The notes under the pieces were generated by a model that worked only from the letters and a program-made list of their open reading frames with translations, was not told where the DNA came from and did not search any database. From Tachypleus tridentatus (taxonomy: Eukaryota > Arthropoda > Merostomata > Xiphosura > Limulidae), in assembly GCF_004210375.1 (NCBI RefSeq), contig NW_027467782.1, positions 26,639,276 through 26,703,275 on the forward strand: DNA of 64,000 nucleotides, written 5' to 3'. Position numbers and translations under genes: made by a program. The stretch's first letter is position 1, and each line of letters opens with the position of its first letter. Positions 20,480 to 33,035 of this stretch are shown here, one piece after another.

Positions 20480-22990
20480 ACTCATGTATTCATTCAATCT
20501 TTTCTTAAACTCAGTTTAAAAAGTAATCCTATCTAAATTTTAAATAATTCCAACTCTAACAAAGTTTCAATTTATGCTCCCTTGTTCTACTGTTGTCACT
20601 GCTAGACATGAAAAAGTTTGAATGATAAATATTATCAATACCCTTAATAAACTCAAGCACTTAATCAAGTCCCCTCTGAAGTTTTCCTCTCTAGAGAATT
20701 CAAGTTTAGATATTTTTAATCTGTCCTCATAGGACAATCCAGCCATCCCAGGTATCATGTTAGTGTTTCCTCAGAATCTTCTCTTACAATTCAATATCCT
20801 TCTTGAGGAAGAGATATCAAAACTGTATAAAGTACTCTAAATTTGACCTTGAAAATGATCTATACAGTGAAACAATAATACCTCTTGTCTTGTATTCAGT
20901 ATTTCTATATATACTACTCCAAATCCAATTAACCATATTGCTAGCTACAATACACTGCTTAGATGACTTAAGTGAATCTTTCTATCACAACATCATGATA
21001 TTTTTTTTTACATGCGGTATTTAATATATTCGTATTTAAGTTTTAAAAATAATTTGAATTGAGAAAACCCACACACATTACATTTTGGACGTGTGAACAT
21101 CTGCCATGTATTGGCCCAATACATTAAATGATCTAAATCTCCTAGTAAGTCTGCAGCATCTCTGATGCAGTTAACAACCCCAAAAACCTTCATGTCATTT
21201 TCAAACTTCAAAATTTCATTACTCATTCCAGAATAAATATCATTAATACAAGTCTCAAATAGCAGATAACTCAGTAAAGAGCCCTGAGACACACTACTTG
21301 TTAGTATGACCCAGTCAGATCTAATTCCATTTATTACTGTTTTCTATCCAATTTAACAACATTCCTCCCAGAACCACATATTTAGTTTTTGTAGCGAGTG
21401 TTTTGTAAGGCATCTTATCATCAGATACTTCCTGAAAATCAAGGTAAACCAAATCCATGGTATTTCCTTAATTAACTCTTTCAGTGACATCCACAAAGAA
21501 TGTCACAATATTTGTTAACCAAGACTTTCCCTTGCTGAAAGTATGCTGGCTCTTTCATATTATGTTAATCTGCTTTAAGTGAATTTGTAATGCATCTTTA
21601 ATTACACACTCCAAACACTTTCCAACTACTGATCTAAGATTAACTGGCCTACATATCTCAGGATGGCTGGTATGGATATTAACACTTTTACTAATAAAGC
21701 AGAGAAGAATGTTACAACCTTCTTAGGTCATTTTCAGGTTAATCATACCAGCTGTCCTGAGACACATTTTTACTTTAAGTGGGTTTCTCATCATCAAGAA
21801 TAACTGGCCTATGATTGCCTGGGAAATGTTTATCACCTTCTTTAAATATTAGACTAACATCCAACTTCCAGTTTTCTAATACTCTTCCACTACTCAATGA
21901 CTTATAAAAAGTATTAGCTAGTGGTTCATAAGTATAATCTTTAAGTTTCTTTAAAACTCTAGGATAAAAGTTGTCTGGTCCAGGGATTTATCAATTTTCA
22001 TGTTTCCCAATTTTAGTCTTACAGTTTCAGAACTTCAAATGATATATTTTACATCAATATCTTTCTCATACATTAAGTGCTCTGGTTTGTCCATTAAGTT
22101 TAAATTTATTGTGTTTATTTTGTTTATCCCAAATATGATTGCTTAAACTTTACTAAACCATACTGGAACTGTCCTGTATTTTATGTATAAAATACGCATG
22201 TCATGTATACATATCAATTATTTACCTTAAGTTCTTACCACATCTGTTCAAGATCACCTGCCAGCTCTTTAACCAAATCTACAGAACTAGATCATGTTTC
22301 ATTCCATCAAAATTATCTTTACCAAAATTTGGAATTAGGATATAATTCGTCTTCAATTTTACATGTAATAAAATACCAAACCTAATAGTTCCATATCTGC
22401 ATGTACTTAAAAGTTCACCAACCACAACTCTATCCTATTGACTTTAGAAATTAATATTAAATCTAATATAGATTCCTTTATTCTAGGTTCTGTCACCAGT
22501 TGGTGTACAAAAGAATTCTGAACTTTTTCCATAAGCCTATCCCTCTCATTGTCAGATGCAAAATTATCCCAGTCGATACCCCTAAAAGTAAAATATCCCA
22601 TAATAACATCTTTTCATTGATATCCATTAACACTAACCCAAGCTGACTCAACCTTATTGCTGTTATCTTTAATATATTCTAACTCAACAGAATGTAGTTC
22701 ACTCCTCACACATAAAGCTACTACTCCCACTTTTTTTTCAATATTCTATATCTAGTAAATAATCTGTAGATTGGTATTTCAAACAAATTTCCTTCATCAA
22801 AATTGTTCAAACTTAACCCAGTCTCAGTGATACCCATAATAACAAAATCATCAGCTTTTCCCAGATGGGTATTGATAGATAAAATAATAAACTAATTGGT
22901 TGGAACAGGTCCATCTCACATGGGATCTTTTCATGATGTTGGAGTAAAATAGATGCCTCTGTTCTCATTAATTACAGTTGCAGAAGGTTC
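20480..22990 (-). mobile_element. Antisense CR1-like LINE (endonuclease and RT), degraded
   Basis: In minus-strand order: endonuclease ITETGLSLNNFDEGN (about 22800), GIDWDNFASDNERDRLM and ESILDLILISK (22407-22601). Then RT approach FKEGDKHFPGNHRPVIL (about 21800), ECVIKDALQIHLKQ, LVYLDFQ (about 21440), VSQGSLLSYLLFET and NEILKFENDMKVFG, where FADD has become FEND (21008-21292). Finally LSYEDRLKISKLE and RGDLIK (20567-20758). Order and wording fit a CR1/L2-type LINE. Many stops and frameshifts. Fragments of related elements occur at 48.55, 50.2 and 56 kb. Confidence 0.85.
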
Positions 22991-25600
22991 TGTCTCTGCT
23001 TCTAGAGGTGAGAGTGGGAGACTTTGTCCAAAAAATATAAATAAATCAAAATTAGTCTTTTCTTTCTAGAATGATTTCAAATTGTAATATGAAACTATAC
23101 TCATAACAGTATACATCCATTTACAATTAAACTTTACTTTTCTCCCCGTTTGACTACCCTTTGAACTGTAACTATAATTCGTGCCATTATAAGTTGCATC
23201 ACTCAATATGCACGTAGCTCTCATTATGCTATTGAATTACACTACCCATGAACTACTTACTACCTAGTTGCTTGCATTCGTGTCTTGTAAAACATTTTTA
23301 TTACATTATTATTATTATTTATTTCACCTAATCTAATCTTAACTAACCTTACAAAATCCCTATTTTTACATTTTAATTACCTTTGGAGTATTGAATAAAG
23401 AATAAACAGGAAAAACAAGAAATAAAGTACTTGCCTAATCTATTTTTTTTCTTGGTGTCAAATGTTGAGAACACTTAAGCATATTTTTATAGTAATGATT
23501 GCAATGTACGAAATATTTTGTTAATTAACGAATACACCAAAGAACATAGACTAATAACATGCAAAAGGAAGATAAGTTTCTCAAACAATTACAATATTTC
23601 TGGCTTTCTAACTATGCAACAAAAGCTGTTACAAATTCACCCAAGTTACCTGTTGTGATTTCCATGGTAACAAATGTTGTATTGTAAGAGAAACTGACAC
23701 TTGTCTGTAACTTAATACAAAATGTCATAGAATAGATCAAACCTTGATATTCTATTAGTTACAGGTAAAATGTAAAAGACAACTATTAACAAAAAGAGGA
23801 TGTGACAGGTGGGTGCAGTAAGAGGGGTCTGATATTCTATGACAGCTTTGTAACCAAACAAAATTGAAAATTATGAAAAATTATGTTTTGTCTGAGCAAT
23901 CAAGATTTTACAGTGAGTAACTTTAATTTTGTACTTTATGAATGTGTGATGGATAAAACAGATGAGAAAAGATGTCTAGAAAAAGTGTCACACTCTGAGA
24001 AACACAGTATTAATTAAATATTGTCCTGCAGAATTAAGATCATAAAACTTAAAGTATTAAAATATAGATTATTAGTTGAAACTTTACACTCTGTTAATTC
24101 ATTTAATGATGTCAAAAAAGCACATTAATAAATTTTGAACATAAGACACTAAAGCTTTGTTTCATGCACAGTAAAGGACACCCAGGGCAAAAGGGTTAAA
24201 TCTCAAATTCATATTAACAAATTAAAAAAACAGAAGTTTATCTAAAACAAACAAGTAGAAACAACAGAAATCAAACACAAGTTAAAAGTGATATTAATTT
24301 GTGATCAGTCATGGTCCAAAGTTTGTTGCATGAAGAATGATTTAAAAACACATGTCTATACAACAGAATGTCAACTGAGAAAGTTAGCATAGTGCTAGAG
24401 TGGCAGTAGTTAGCAATGCTAGTAATAAATGACACAATATGATTGATGGAGGGTGGTCACATGATCAGCACATGTTCTGAAATGGTAAGAAAATAAAGGA
24501 GTAGAAAAGACTGGTGCACTGATTGCAAACATTTTATAGCAATGCTTAAAGGGCAAACCAGGACTGAAATAGCTTTGGGTGAGAGGAAGTAATGTTGTTT
24601 TGGAAAAAGACATCAGTAGAAAAAGATGTTGCAATGGTAGAGAGTAATTTGCCACTACAACCAGAATAGAAAAAAAAAAATACTTTGACAATCACAGAAA
24701 TCAAAGGGTGATTTTAAATTACTGAAATACAAAGTTGATAACTTACCACACAGTAAATGAATATGTGTGAGGCTAGGACTTGAAATTAATGTTAATGAAC
24801 AATACAATATATAAATTCAAAATAATAAATATTTCAATGAATAAATGAATCAGGAGTAAAAAGCAACAGACTTAATCACAAATTCACTAACAACAATTAG
24901 TAATAATCAGAAATAATATTCTTCATCAATATCTTGTGAACTAACTTGTGAAAGCTCAATGTAAGATTGACATTCACTTGTTAGATCACAAGATTACAAA
25001 CCATGAAACTGTAATTTTCATAATGTACAACGTTTATGATATCTGTACATCACCACCAGGGAAAACTGATGCCAGTTTCATATTACATGCATGTGTACTC
25101 AAATTAAACATGATCATTTAGAAGGTAAGCTATTATTTTAATGCAATTAAAATTCAGAGATAAACTAGACAATAGAAGGAATAATAAATGAATGCTAACA
25201 AAACCGTAACTAAATATAAAAACATAATTTATTATCTCACAGTGTTGATGTAGCCTCTTTCTTGTAACTTTATTATACAAGTTACATGGTTTTAATTTTG
25301 TCACTTGACAAAGTATGTATATCTTACATTAGATGTGAGACAATTATGGTAAGGTACTCATGATGACTCAATCTTATACTTATTTTATTAATCAATATTC
25401 ACAATGTTAAAACTTTAAGAAAACACAAATATTTTATACCAAGCAGTTATAGCCATATTATATTCTCTGAGTACATGCATCTTGACTGTGTAAAAGGATC
25501 TGAGAATGGTATCTGTAATAATTAATTTAAACTCAGCTAAGCCAATACAAATTTAACAGGTGATTACACACTGTTCATTAACAAGTCCCAAAATTGTTTT
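22991..25600. other. AT-rich non-coding stretch
   Basis: No gene, RNA or classifiable repeat is supported. One strong minus-strand donor (tgtgtg|gtaagt, exon side ending at 24747) follows a possible acceptor 32 nt upstream, but so short a block cannot be called an exon. Confidence 0.3.
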
Positions 25601-25604
25601 ATAA

Positions 25605-25905
25605 AAACAGCTGTTTAATATGCATAAATTTTGTTCAATAATAACTGCTATTCAAGTTTGATAACAGCTGATTAGCATGTGTCATTTTTGTTCAACAGGA
25701 ACTGTTGCTCAGAAGTAGTACCAATTAATTGTATGTGTAAAGTTTGTTAAACATGAACTGATGTTTACATTTTGTACTAGCTGTTTAGTATGACTCATAT
25801 TTATTAAAAAAACTGATGCTTAACTTGGTAGTGGCTGTTTATCTTCTTAAGATTGTGCAACATGAAAAAATATTTAAACTTGGTAAAAACTGTTTAACAC
25901 ATCAA
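25605..25905 (+). repeat. Degenerate tandem repeat, about 56-bp unit, six copies
   Basis: The anchor agctgtttagtatg or a variant recurs at about 25611, 25668, 25725, 25781, 25835 and 25890, spaced 54-57 bp. Between anchors a shared ttgttnaacatgaactg and a terminal cttggt or similar repeat in step. Copies differ substantially. Confidence 0.65.
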
Positions 25906-26562
25906 TAGACGTTAACCACCTGTTAACAGGATTAAATGTAATGTATTTCTATATCAGTTCCTGCTGAATTGTCAGAAACATGTTAGACTCAACATAGTTC
26001 AAGAGAAGCTAACATAAGAATACTAACTTGTCAATAAGAAGTAGTTACACACACCATTATTTCTTTTACAATGATATATTTATAGATTCTTTTTCAACTC
26101 TCCTTTCAATTAACACAAAAGGTGTTAATATTACTTGAAAACCATTGTTAGCTACATAACTTAAATGTTTTTGTTCTTTACGTTTAAAAAATCTGAACAT
26201 TAATGAATGATGATTTTTTTACTAGTGTAATGTTTTTCCAATTATTTGATGTTTTGAACACAGGGTGAGACCTCTTCTTTCCATTTCATAATAAGATAAA
26301 TATTTGTTTGAAGGTGTTTTATTTTATTTGCAATGTATGTTTCTTTCAAGTGCTAATTAAAACATCCCTTTACAATTTATAAAATAACTACTGTAGAGAA
26401 CATTACGTTATAGATTTCAAGAAACTTACCATTGGAGGACTACAATATTGTTAATATAAAGTTATTAATAATAAAAATTCAATTATAATAAATAAGTTAT
26501 TACAAGTAAAACACACATCAACACAACCCACATTTCATCATCCTAAACATCTTTCTACAGTT
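25906..26562. other. AT-rich stretch, possible 3' UTR of a minus-strand gene
   Basis: It lies downstream of the minus-strand stop codon at 26563. A strong minus-strand donor-like sequence (ccaatg|gtaagt) occurs near 26428. No other feature is seen. Confidence 0.25.
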
Positions 26563-26656
26563 CTACATACATTTTATTTCCTCACATTGTTCTTCTACTA
26601 TTTCCTCAGCCTCTGTTAAACCTTGTAAGGGATCTGTATCAGGTTTGGTTTCATAC
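26563..26656 (-). CDS. Candidate terminal coding exon, acidic tail
   Basis: On the minus strand after a possible acceptor (gatttcaaaag), the frame reads YETKPDTDPLQG then LTEAEEIVEEQCEEIKCM and a TAG stop at 26563-26565. The Glu-rich composition and stop look like a real protein end, but I do not recognise it. It does not join in phase directly to the candidate exon at 28125-28217, so a missing exon or a chance ORF must be considered. Confidence 0.3.
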
Positions 26657-28124
26657 CTTTTGAAATCAAATAGGTAGCATCAAATCTGCTCACATTACAG
26701 AAAGAAACAAACAGTTCATATTAGACATTATCAAAAGAAAAAAATTCAAAATTGAAATTTATCTTCATAAAATTTCCATTCTTGTTTGCAGTTTGATAGA
26801 TAGAAAGCTTACAAAAACACATACATTAAATAAATACATAATATTTACTTTCTTTAATAAGACCAAACTTTAATAACCTCTGATGAATATATATTTTGGA
26901 TATGTACTACATACAAATTTAAGCATACTTCACAAGCTTATTTCAGATAAAGAATTCCAAAAACTAATGAAGTGTTCTCTTTAGTAGAACAGAATATCAC
27001 CTAGTCTTTACAGTTAATAGTCTCACTAAATTTTGATACATCTTTTCGGTAATTCAGATCATGTTTTTTGTTTGTTTGTTGATTTTATAAGAAATACAAA
27101 GACAGTTAAGTGAAGATACTGAATAACAATATTAACAGAAAATAACTTCTGTCTTTTACAACCAGCTGTTCCAGCAACTGATGTCATTATAACTATTAAA
27201 TTCAATACATGTGTTCTCTGACACCCTTATATCATTTGAGTTACTAAACACTGAACCTACTGACCTATCTAATGTATGACAGTAATTTAACAGTTTGTAG
27301 TATAATAATTATTTAGTGTCACTGTTATTTAAAATACAACTGTAGATCAGTGGAAAAAATAAAAGCCTTTATAAATGCTGACAACTAATAAAACACATAG
27401 TAATTCAGGAATAAATCATCAACACATTGATTTTATTTTATCTGTGAATCAGGTAGTTAATGCAATAAAGCATCATCTATCACATAATGAACCACAATGA
27501 AACAACTATTGATCTTTGTTCAAGAAAACTTTGAGAAAATATACATGTAAACACACGTGTATACTGAGCATCCAATTAAGTAAACTGAACAACTTCCAAA
27601 ATGAACAGAGAACTAAAAACAGTTTTACAACTAATACAAATGCTACATTAAATATACAAATAGTAACAAGGTTTAAGGAAATGAATGATCAGTGGTCAAG
27701 AAATGACTTTCAGTTTTGTTTCAATAAAGTTTTAAGGCGTTTTCCTCTTTCAGACATAAAATTCAGTACAATTATCCAAATTGGACATAGTAGTCTTATA
27801 CAGAATGCATAAATTAATGGATAAATGTTTTATGAAAGCAATTTACTTAAACTATAATTTCACTTTACAAAAGGAACGTAACGTTTAGATAAACATCTGC
27901 CAAAACTCATGATGATACACTTTGTACATTTAGAATATTTCAGTAGTTTATGCAATTTCATGTTTCCATGGAGATTACAAAACTGGTCAGAATGACCAAG
28001 CAGATATACAGGTTTAATAAAGTATAATCTAATTGATAATGGATTATGCACGTGGATCACAATCAGTCGTCTAAATATTTTAGTTTGAAGTATATGTTTT
28101 TTTAAATTCTTTAGATACACTTAC
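26657..28124. other. AT-rich stretch, probable intron
   Basis: No coding exon could be supported on either strand. Segment 26930-27060 has a faint LINE-3'-like look that I cannot confirm. Confidence 0.25.
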
Positions 28125-28217
28125 CATTTTGGAAACTTTTTGTAAGCCTAATTTTCTTTTCACTTTTGATAAAACACCACCAGTGACTTCATCACAAAAA
28201 ATGCTCTTGATTGGATG
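28125..28217 (-). CDS. Candidate internal coding exon, basic segment
   Basis: A 93-nt minus-strand block has a good acceptor (attttttacag) and a strong donor (aaaatg|gtaagtg). Only one frame is open, giving 31 residues: HPIKSIFCDEVTGG then VLSKVKRKLGLQKVSKM. The length is a multiple of three with phase 0 at both ends. I do not recognise the protein. The basic KVKRKLGLQK stretch could be an amphipathic helix. Confidence 0.45.
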
Positions 28218-28400
28218 CTGTAAAAAATTACTTTTTATAAATTTACTTACTACAGTTAATTTTAAACATGAGTGAGGTATAAAATCACGAAGAATGTTTA
28301 TAATACGTAATATAAAGTTTGTTTTTCAATGGTCCATAATTAATCTTTTTGTTAAAATACAGTTTACTACTAATTATTTGGTATTAAGGTGGTTAATTAC

Positions 28401-28449
28401 CTCAGACACATTTCAGTTACATTCTTAACCATAATGTTGGCAAGTCTTT
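28401..28449 (-). CDS. Candidate short coding exon
   Basis: Minus strand, acceptor taaaattgcag and donor ctgag|gtaatt. The single open frame reads RLANIMVKNVTEMCL. It is 183 bp upstream of the exon at 28125-28217, but the phases do not match (two trailing bases against phase 0), so the two cannot be spliced directly. It is recorded because both splice signals are good. Confidence 0.2.
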
Positions 28450-30299
28450 CTGCAATTTTATATCAAATCATATTTCATTATTGAAGAAATTATAATAAAA
28501 TAAATAGATTTTATAATCTTAAAATCGTTTTCTATGGGTAAAGATTAAGTACACAAAATCTTAATGGTTTACATAAAAAACATAATTAAAGAAAATGTTA
28601 TTAATTCAAATACTGTTAAACATTCATGAAACAAAAAGTAACTTCTGAATTACAAGGTGACAAGTGCCTCTAGGATCAAACTACTTCATAAGAAAGATAA
28701 TCAATACATCTTGCTCTGATCCACCAAATACTTATGAAGTAGTATACAACTTTGGTCTTCATACACAAGAAGGAATAGTGATGTATAAAGGACTGTTCAG
28801 AGTGATGCAACTTAAACTGATTATCAAGTAAAAACAAGGAAGTTATCTTTCTATTCAAGTCACTAGTTGGTCCTCGATAGTCTTCACTTGAAATATTGTG
28901 TGAGCTTTGTCTGAGTCATGACACTGATTTGTTGTAAATTGTTCACACCACAGCTACTAAAAGTACTCCAGGGATGGAAAGGTTATATTAAGATCTCTTT
29001 AGAAAATAGCAACAGAGAAGGTTTTCAGTATGTTTAAGTAAGTGATACTGATGAATCAGGGAGATAATCCTGTCAGTGTACTATGTAGTGCTAGCTTGTG
29101 ACTCTACACAATATTTTATGCACAATATCTTAAGGAAGTTCCAGAGGCATGCTCTCCCAGAAATATTTAAAATAAGAAACACCATTCTCTCTATTTTCTG
29201 GTCTTTTTTAAAATAAGGGTATTAAAAGTGATTAAATTTGCAATGAACATGTGATTTAGCATTTTCTGCATTAGGTGTAAAACAACTTTTCATAAATGTC
29301 ATAACATTTCTCCTTTTGTAATGTGAAGATGCCTTTGGAGTGTATTATCCAATGTAAACTTTTAGATAGGCTAGAATCATGATTTATCTGGGTGATGAAA
29401 ACACAGCATTAGAACATTTAAACATGAGGTACAGCTCAACACAAGTACTTGTTTATAAAAAGTTATTCTGCATTTTCAAAGATTTTGTTGCTCAAAAATT
29501 ATATCACAATGATCCATTCATTTACTCTGAATATGTAGATGAAGATCAAAGTTACAAAATAGCAGGTTATGCTCTAATTAATATATATTAAATGAAAGTG
29601 TTATTTTTCTATCTCACTTTCTGAACAAATGTAATACTTTTTATTCACTTGAAAGAAAAATAAAGACACTAAAATATAACTAATTTTTTATCTTTAACCC
29701 ATACATCAATTTTAATACTTACACAAAAAGACACAGTACAAAATTTGTTCACAAGCACACATCGTTACTCAGTATTTCAAGTTTGGTATTAAATCTTTCT
29801 TATACAATACTTAAAAGAAAATTACATACAAACAGAGGCTTTAAAGAAGTTTGATTTTTATTTTGTTGTTGTTTAATAAATGTAACAACACTATCAACCT
29901 TATAATAACATTACTTGAAAATAACAGACAGCTGTCAGTTAGGTTTGCACTCAGCTGATCCAATTTTCTATGACAGTTAGCTTTAGAAATCTCTATACAA
30001 GTCATACTTATTCACCAAGCTGATAACATATCTCTTACAATACACAAATATTGAAAAATTTATTTACAAGGAATTTTCCAAACATGAATTCAAGTGTCAA
30101 CTCTATATATTTCAATGTTTTACACATTTTACTAGTAGGATAATATTATTTGTGAATATAGATGTCTGTCCATTGCATACAATTATGAATAAGAAAATAA
30201 AATTTTTTAAAATTTTTGTTTCAATTATGTCTGTTGTGTATATTTTTTTAAGTCTTTTCAGAAACTAAACGTTTTGTTGAGTTCTAAGTATTTATGTGT
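28450..30299. other. AT-rich stretch without supported features
   Basis: The longest open frame (29379-29591, plus) lacks splice or start context and shows no domain. No RNA gene or repeat was recognised. Confidence 0.3.
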
Positions 30300-30412
30300 T
30301 TGTAATTCAGCACAAATATACACAACAGGCTATCTTTGCTTTACCAACCATGTGTATCAGAACACAGAACCAATTTTCTAGCATCAAAAGTCCACACACT
30401 GTGCTGCTGGTA
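30300..30412 (-). repeat. SINE family 2 (tRNA-like head), antisense, degraded
   Basis: It shows the order tail (cagcacaaatatacacaaca), ggctatctttgctttaccaa, then the head ending with a decayed gctgctgg. The same architecture is seen at 34.94, 46.6, 57.25 and 63.55 kb. Confidence 0.6.
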
Positions 30413-31640
30413 ATAGTGCAAGAATTCTAAGAACTCTGTTAACAAGTGCAAAAACATGAATAACTCAAACTTTTGACATAGGGTGTTATAAAGTCATTCT
30501 GTTGTTAACAAGTACATAAAAAGGGATAACTGTTTGAAAATGTGATAAGCACTCATAATACGAACACTGCTGTAAGATTATTAAAAGTTACACCTTTTAT
30601 AGTAAGAAGAAATATTTTAAAAACAAGTACAACATTTCATTCTCTCATGCAATCATTCTTAAGAACAAAAGTTTTTATGATAAAGAAGGTTCTAGTAATT
30701 ATATCAACACTCAACACCCTTAAAATGTATTTAAAGAACTTTTAGAAAAGCTATCTATATTAGCAGCCAAATATTTGCTTTTTGTGGTTGTGTAAGTAAT
30801 GTAAGTGAAGTATTACAACTCTAAATATTTTGGTGCTTTATAATAATCAACTACAGTTCAGAAAGATTAAGTACAGTAAAAATAATTTCTACCAGAATAA
30901 CTCTACCTGACATTTTCATGTTGAAAGGCACCTTAGGGGCTGAATCAGTAAATGAACAGATCAATCACACCTAGGATTCCCTGTTCTTAATTTTATGGCA
31001 GCATGTTCCCTTAAAATATCAAAAGATATTACAAATAATCATTTTCATATTTTGAATCCTTAGCCCCTACATTTTCAGTGTCTTATCAAAAACTCTGAGA
31101 ATCAGTATAAACCCTCAAAAAGTATGAAAGCTGAAAGATTTTCTTTTTAAATGCCCTATTTACATTCCATTTTCATGGAAGTGTGATCCACAATTGTTTT
31201 TATCCTTTTTTGGTGATACTTTTACCCAGTTTGTCTGTAATTTCTTCTTATTATCAAAATGCAGATTTTCTTATTGCTACTCCCTTTAAATGGACTGTAC
31301 CAATAACCTTTCATTGATGGGTCAATCATAAATGTTAAACTCTATGTGTTAAACAAAGAAAGTACTTTTACTAATTGATGTAGTCTATCAAAATGTTTAT
31401 TACCATAGTAATTCATGAATATTTTAATTTGAACATGAAGCATGGTCCTCACAAATCAGAAACCGGGAAGTTTCATGGCAACAGATACACAAGAAACGAG
31501 CAGTTGAGTGAAGACAAGACTAATAAGCTTAATAACAGTACAACAGGACCAAGAAAAGAAATATTACATAAGAAAATATCCACAGTGGTAATATAATTGT
31601 TGATATAGACAATCTGTCAGAAGTAGCAAGGGAGTTTTGT
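30413..31640. other. AT-rich stretch with one weak exon candidate
   Basis: An open block at about 31408-31587 (plus), including KHGPHKSETGKFHGNRYTRN, ends at a possible donor (acagtg|gtaata) after an acceptor-like taccatag. It is charged and protein-like but unidentified, and I do not call it a gene. Nothing else is seen. Confidence 0.2.
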
Positions 31641-31644
31641 CAGT

Positions 31645-32230
31645 GTTTGTGAGAGATTGGTTGGTTGATTTAGAGTTTTATAGCACAAAGCAGTTAGGCT
31701 ATCTATGTCAAACATCCAGTAAAAAAAGCAAATTTAGTAAAATTCATAAAAGGAAATTATGATAAAACAAAACAATGTTTAAAAAAACAACATACAAATA
31801 GCATAAAACCAAAGTTTACATCAAGTCAACAACATTAAGAGAAAAACTAGTTATTCAAGTTGTAAAGGACTTTCTGTAGTGAAACTGTAATTATCATAAC
31901 TCACCAGTAGGACTAACAGGTAAGTACAAAAACCACCATTAGTCACCTGTAGTTGGCCTTTCTAGTCCTGGTTCCAAATTATTTGATGTTATGGCCATTT
32001 TCAAAAAATAAAGTAACAAAAAAGTTTTTAAAAAAGTGCAGCAAAATTATAGACAGGATAACAGCATTAGTCACCTGAAGTTGGACTTTCCAGTCCTGGT
32101 TTCAAGCCAGTTTCTAATTTCAAATCAAATTACATATACTGTGATTTTCAAAAGGGAGCCACATTAAAAATGTGTAATGTATATATTAAAAAAACTTGAA
32201 TGGCATTAAAAAGATTAATGAACTTTATTA
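31645..32230 (-). mobile_element. I-type LINE 3' end, 5'-truncated antisense copy
   Basis: It begins with tggttggttgatttagagtt + ttatagcacaaagcag, the reverse complement of the LINE tail at 12.25 kb. It then shows both internal motifs reversed (gtcacctgtagttggccttt near 31945 and gtcacctgaagttggacttt near 32070) in the same order and spacing as the 3' UTR at 11.8-12.0 kb. Only UTR remains, the usual result of aborted reverse transcription. Confidence 0.85.
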
Positions 32231-32289
32231 TCCATGCATGTTAATAAACTAGACATTAAAGCACATTTATAATTAAAAGTTTTATACTA

Positions 32290-32722
32290 TCTGATACAGA
32301 GATGCCAACTATTTCAAATGACTGAGCGTAATGATTGTAGACAGAACCCTTCCACAATTTCAGTTCTTTTAGAATTGCCAGAAACAAGACAATCTGGTTA
32401 ACGAGCACGTTAAGACTACAGTGAAACGTTGTTTCTAGAATTTCATTGGTTACCTAATTACAGTGAGTGGAGCCAATAACGAATAACATATTGATTCCAT
32501 CTCTGTCTCAATACGACACATTCTGCTTTACCACAGAACACCAATGATCACTCACAACATGCTTGCTGACGCTGAAACAAGACTAAGAAATCATTTTGAA
32601 AAAACTTGTCACTTCTTAAAAATGGCTTCGGCTAATTGGGCAGTAATAAGCAAAAACCCTCATTTTCAGAGCTGAAAATTGGCCTCGGCTTATTCGGCGT
32701 ATAAACCGGAAAATACAGTATA
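32290..32722. other. CpG-richer block with repeated ggcttcggct motif, unclassified
   Basis: This is less AT-rich than its surroundings. Two related segments occur: ggcttcggctaattgggc at 32624-32641 and ggcctcggcttattcggcgt + ataaaccgg at 32681-32709, followed by aaaatacagta. The left edge cagagatgccaac is hAT-like, but no mirrored right end is present. It may be a short non-autonomous transposon or a regulatory block. Confidence 0.3.
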
Positions 32723-32930
32723 TATTTTAGGCTTATAACAAATTATTAACTACTTTTCTTCAGGAAAGCTCATAAATCAAAAATCCCGTTAGATATAAAC
32801 AAAGTTTAACAAATGTAGTTGATAGTTTATCTTGCTCTGTACCTATTTAATAAAAAGTATTTTATCGACTTTATTTAATCTAAGTTTGGTATAATAATAT
32901 TAATGCCATATCAGTTCAAAACAACCCACC

Positions 32931-33035
32931 CTCGTTGCACAGCGATATGTCGGTAGACTTCAAGTGTTAGAAATCGAGTCTCGATATCCGTTATCCATGG
33001 TGGACAGAGCACAAATAGCTCATTGTTTAGTTTTA
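32931..33035 (+). repeat. SINE family 2, degraded
   Basis: tcgagtctcgatatccgtta (B-box-like), then ccatggtggacagagcacaa and atagctcattg, follow the order of other family 2 copies. Confidence 0.6.

Noticed and set aside
30905..31075. Inverted ttaggggctga / tagcccctaca words as MITE ends
   Set aside because: Only about 10 bp match, too short to support an element.
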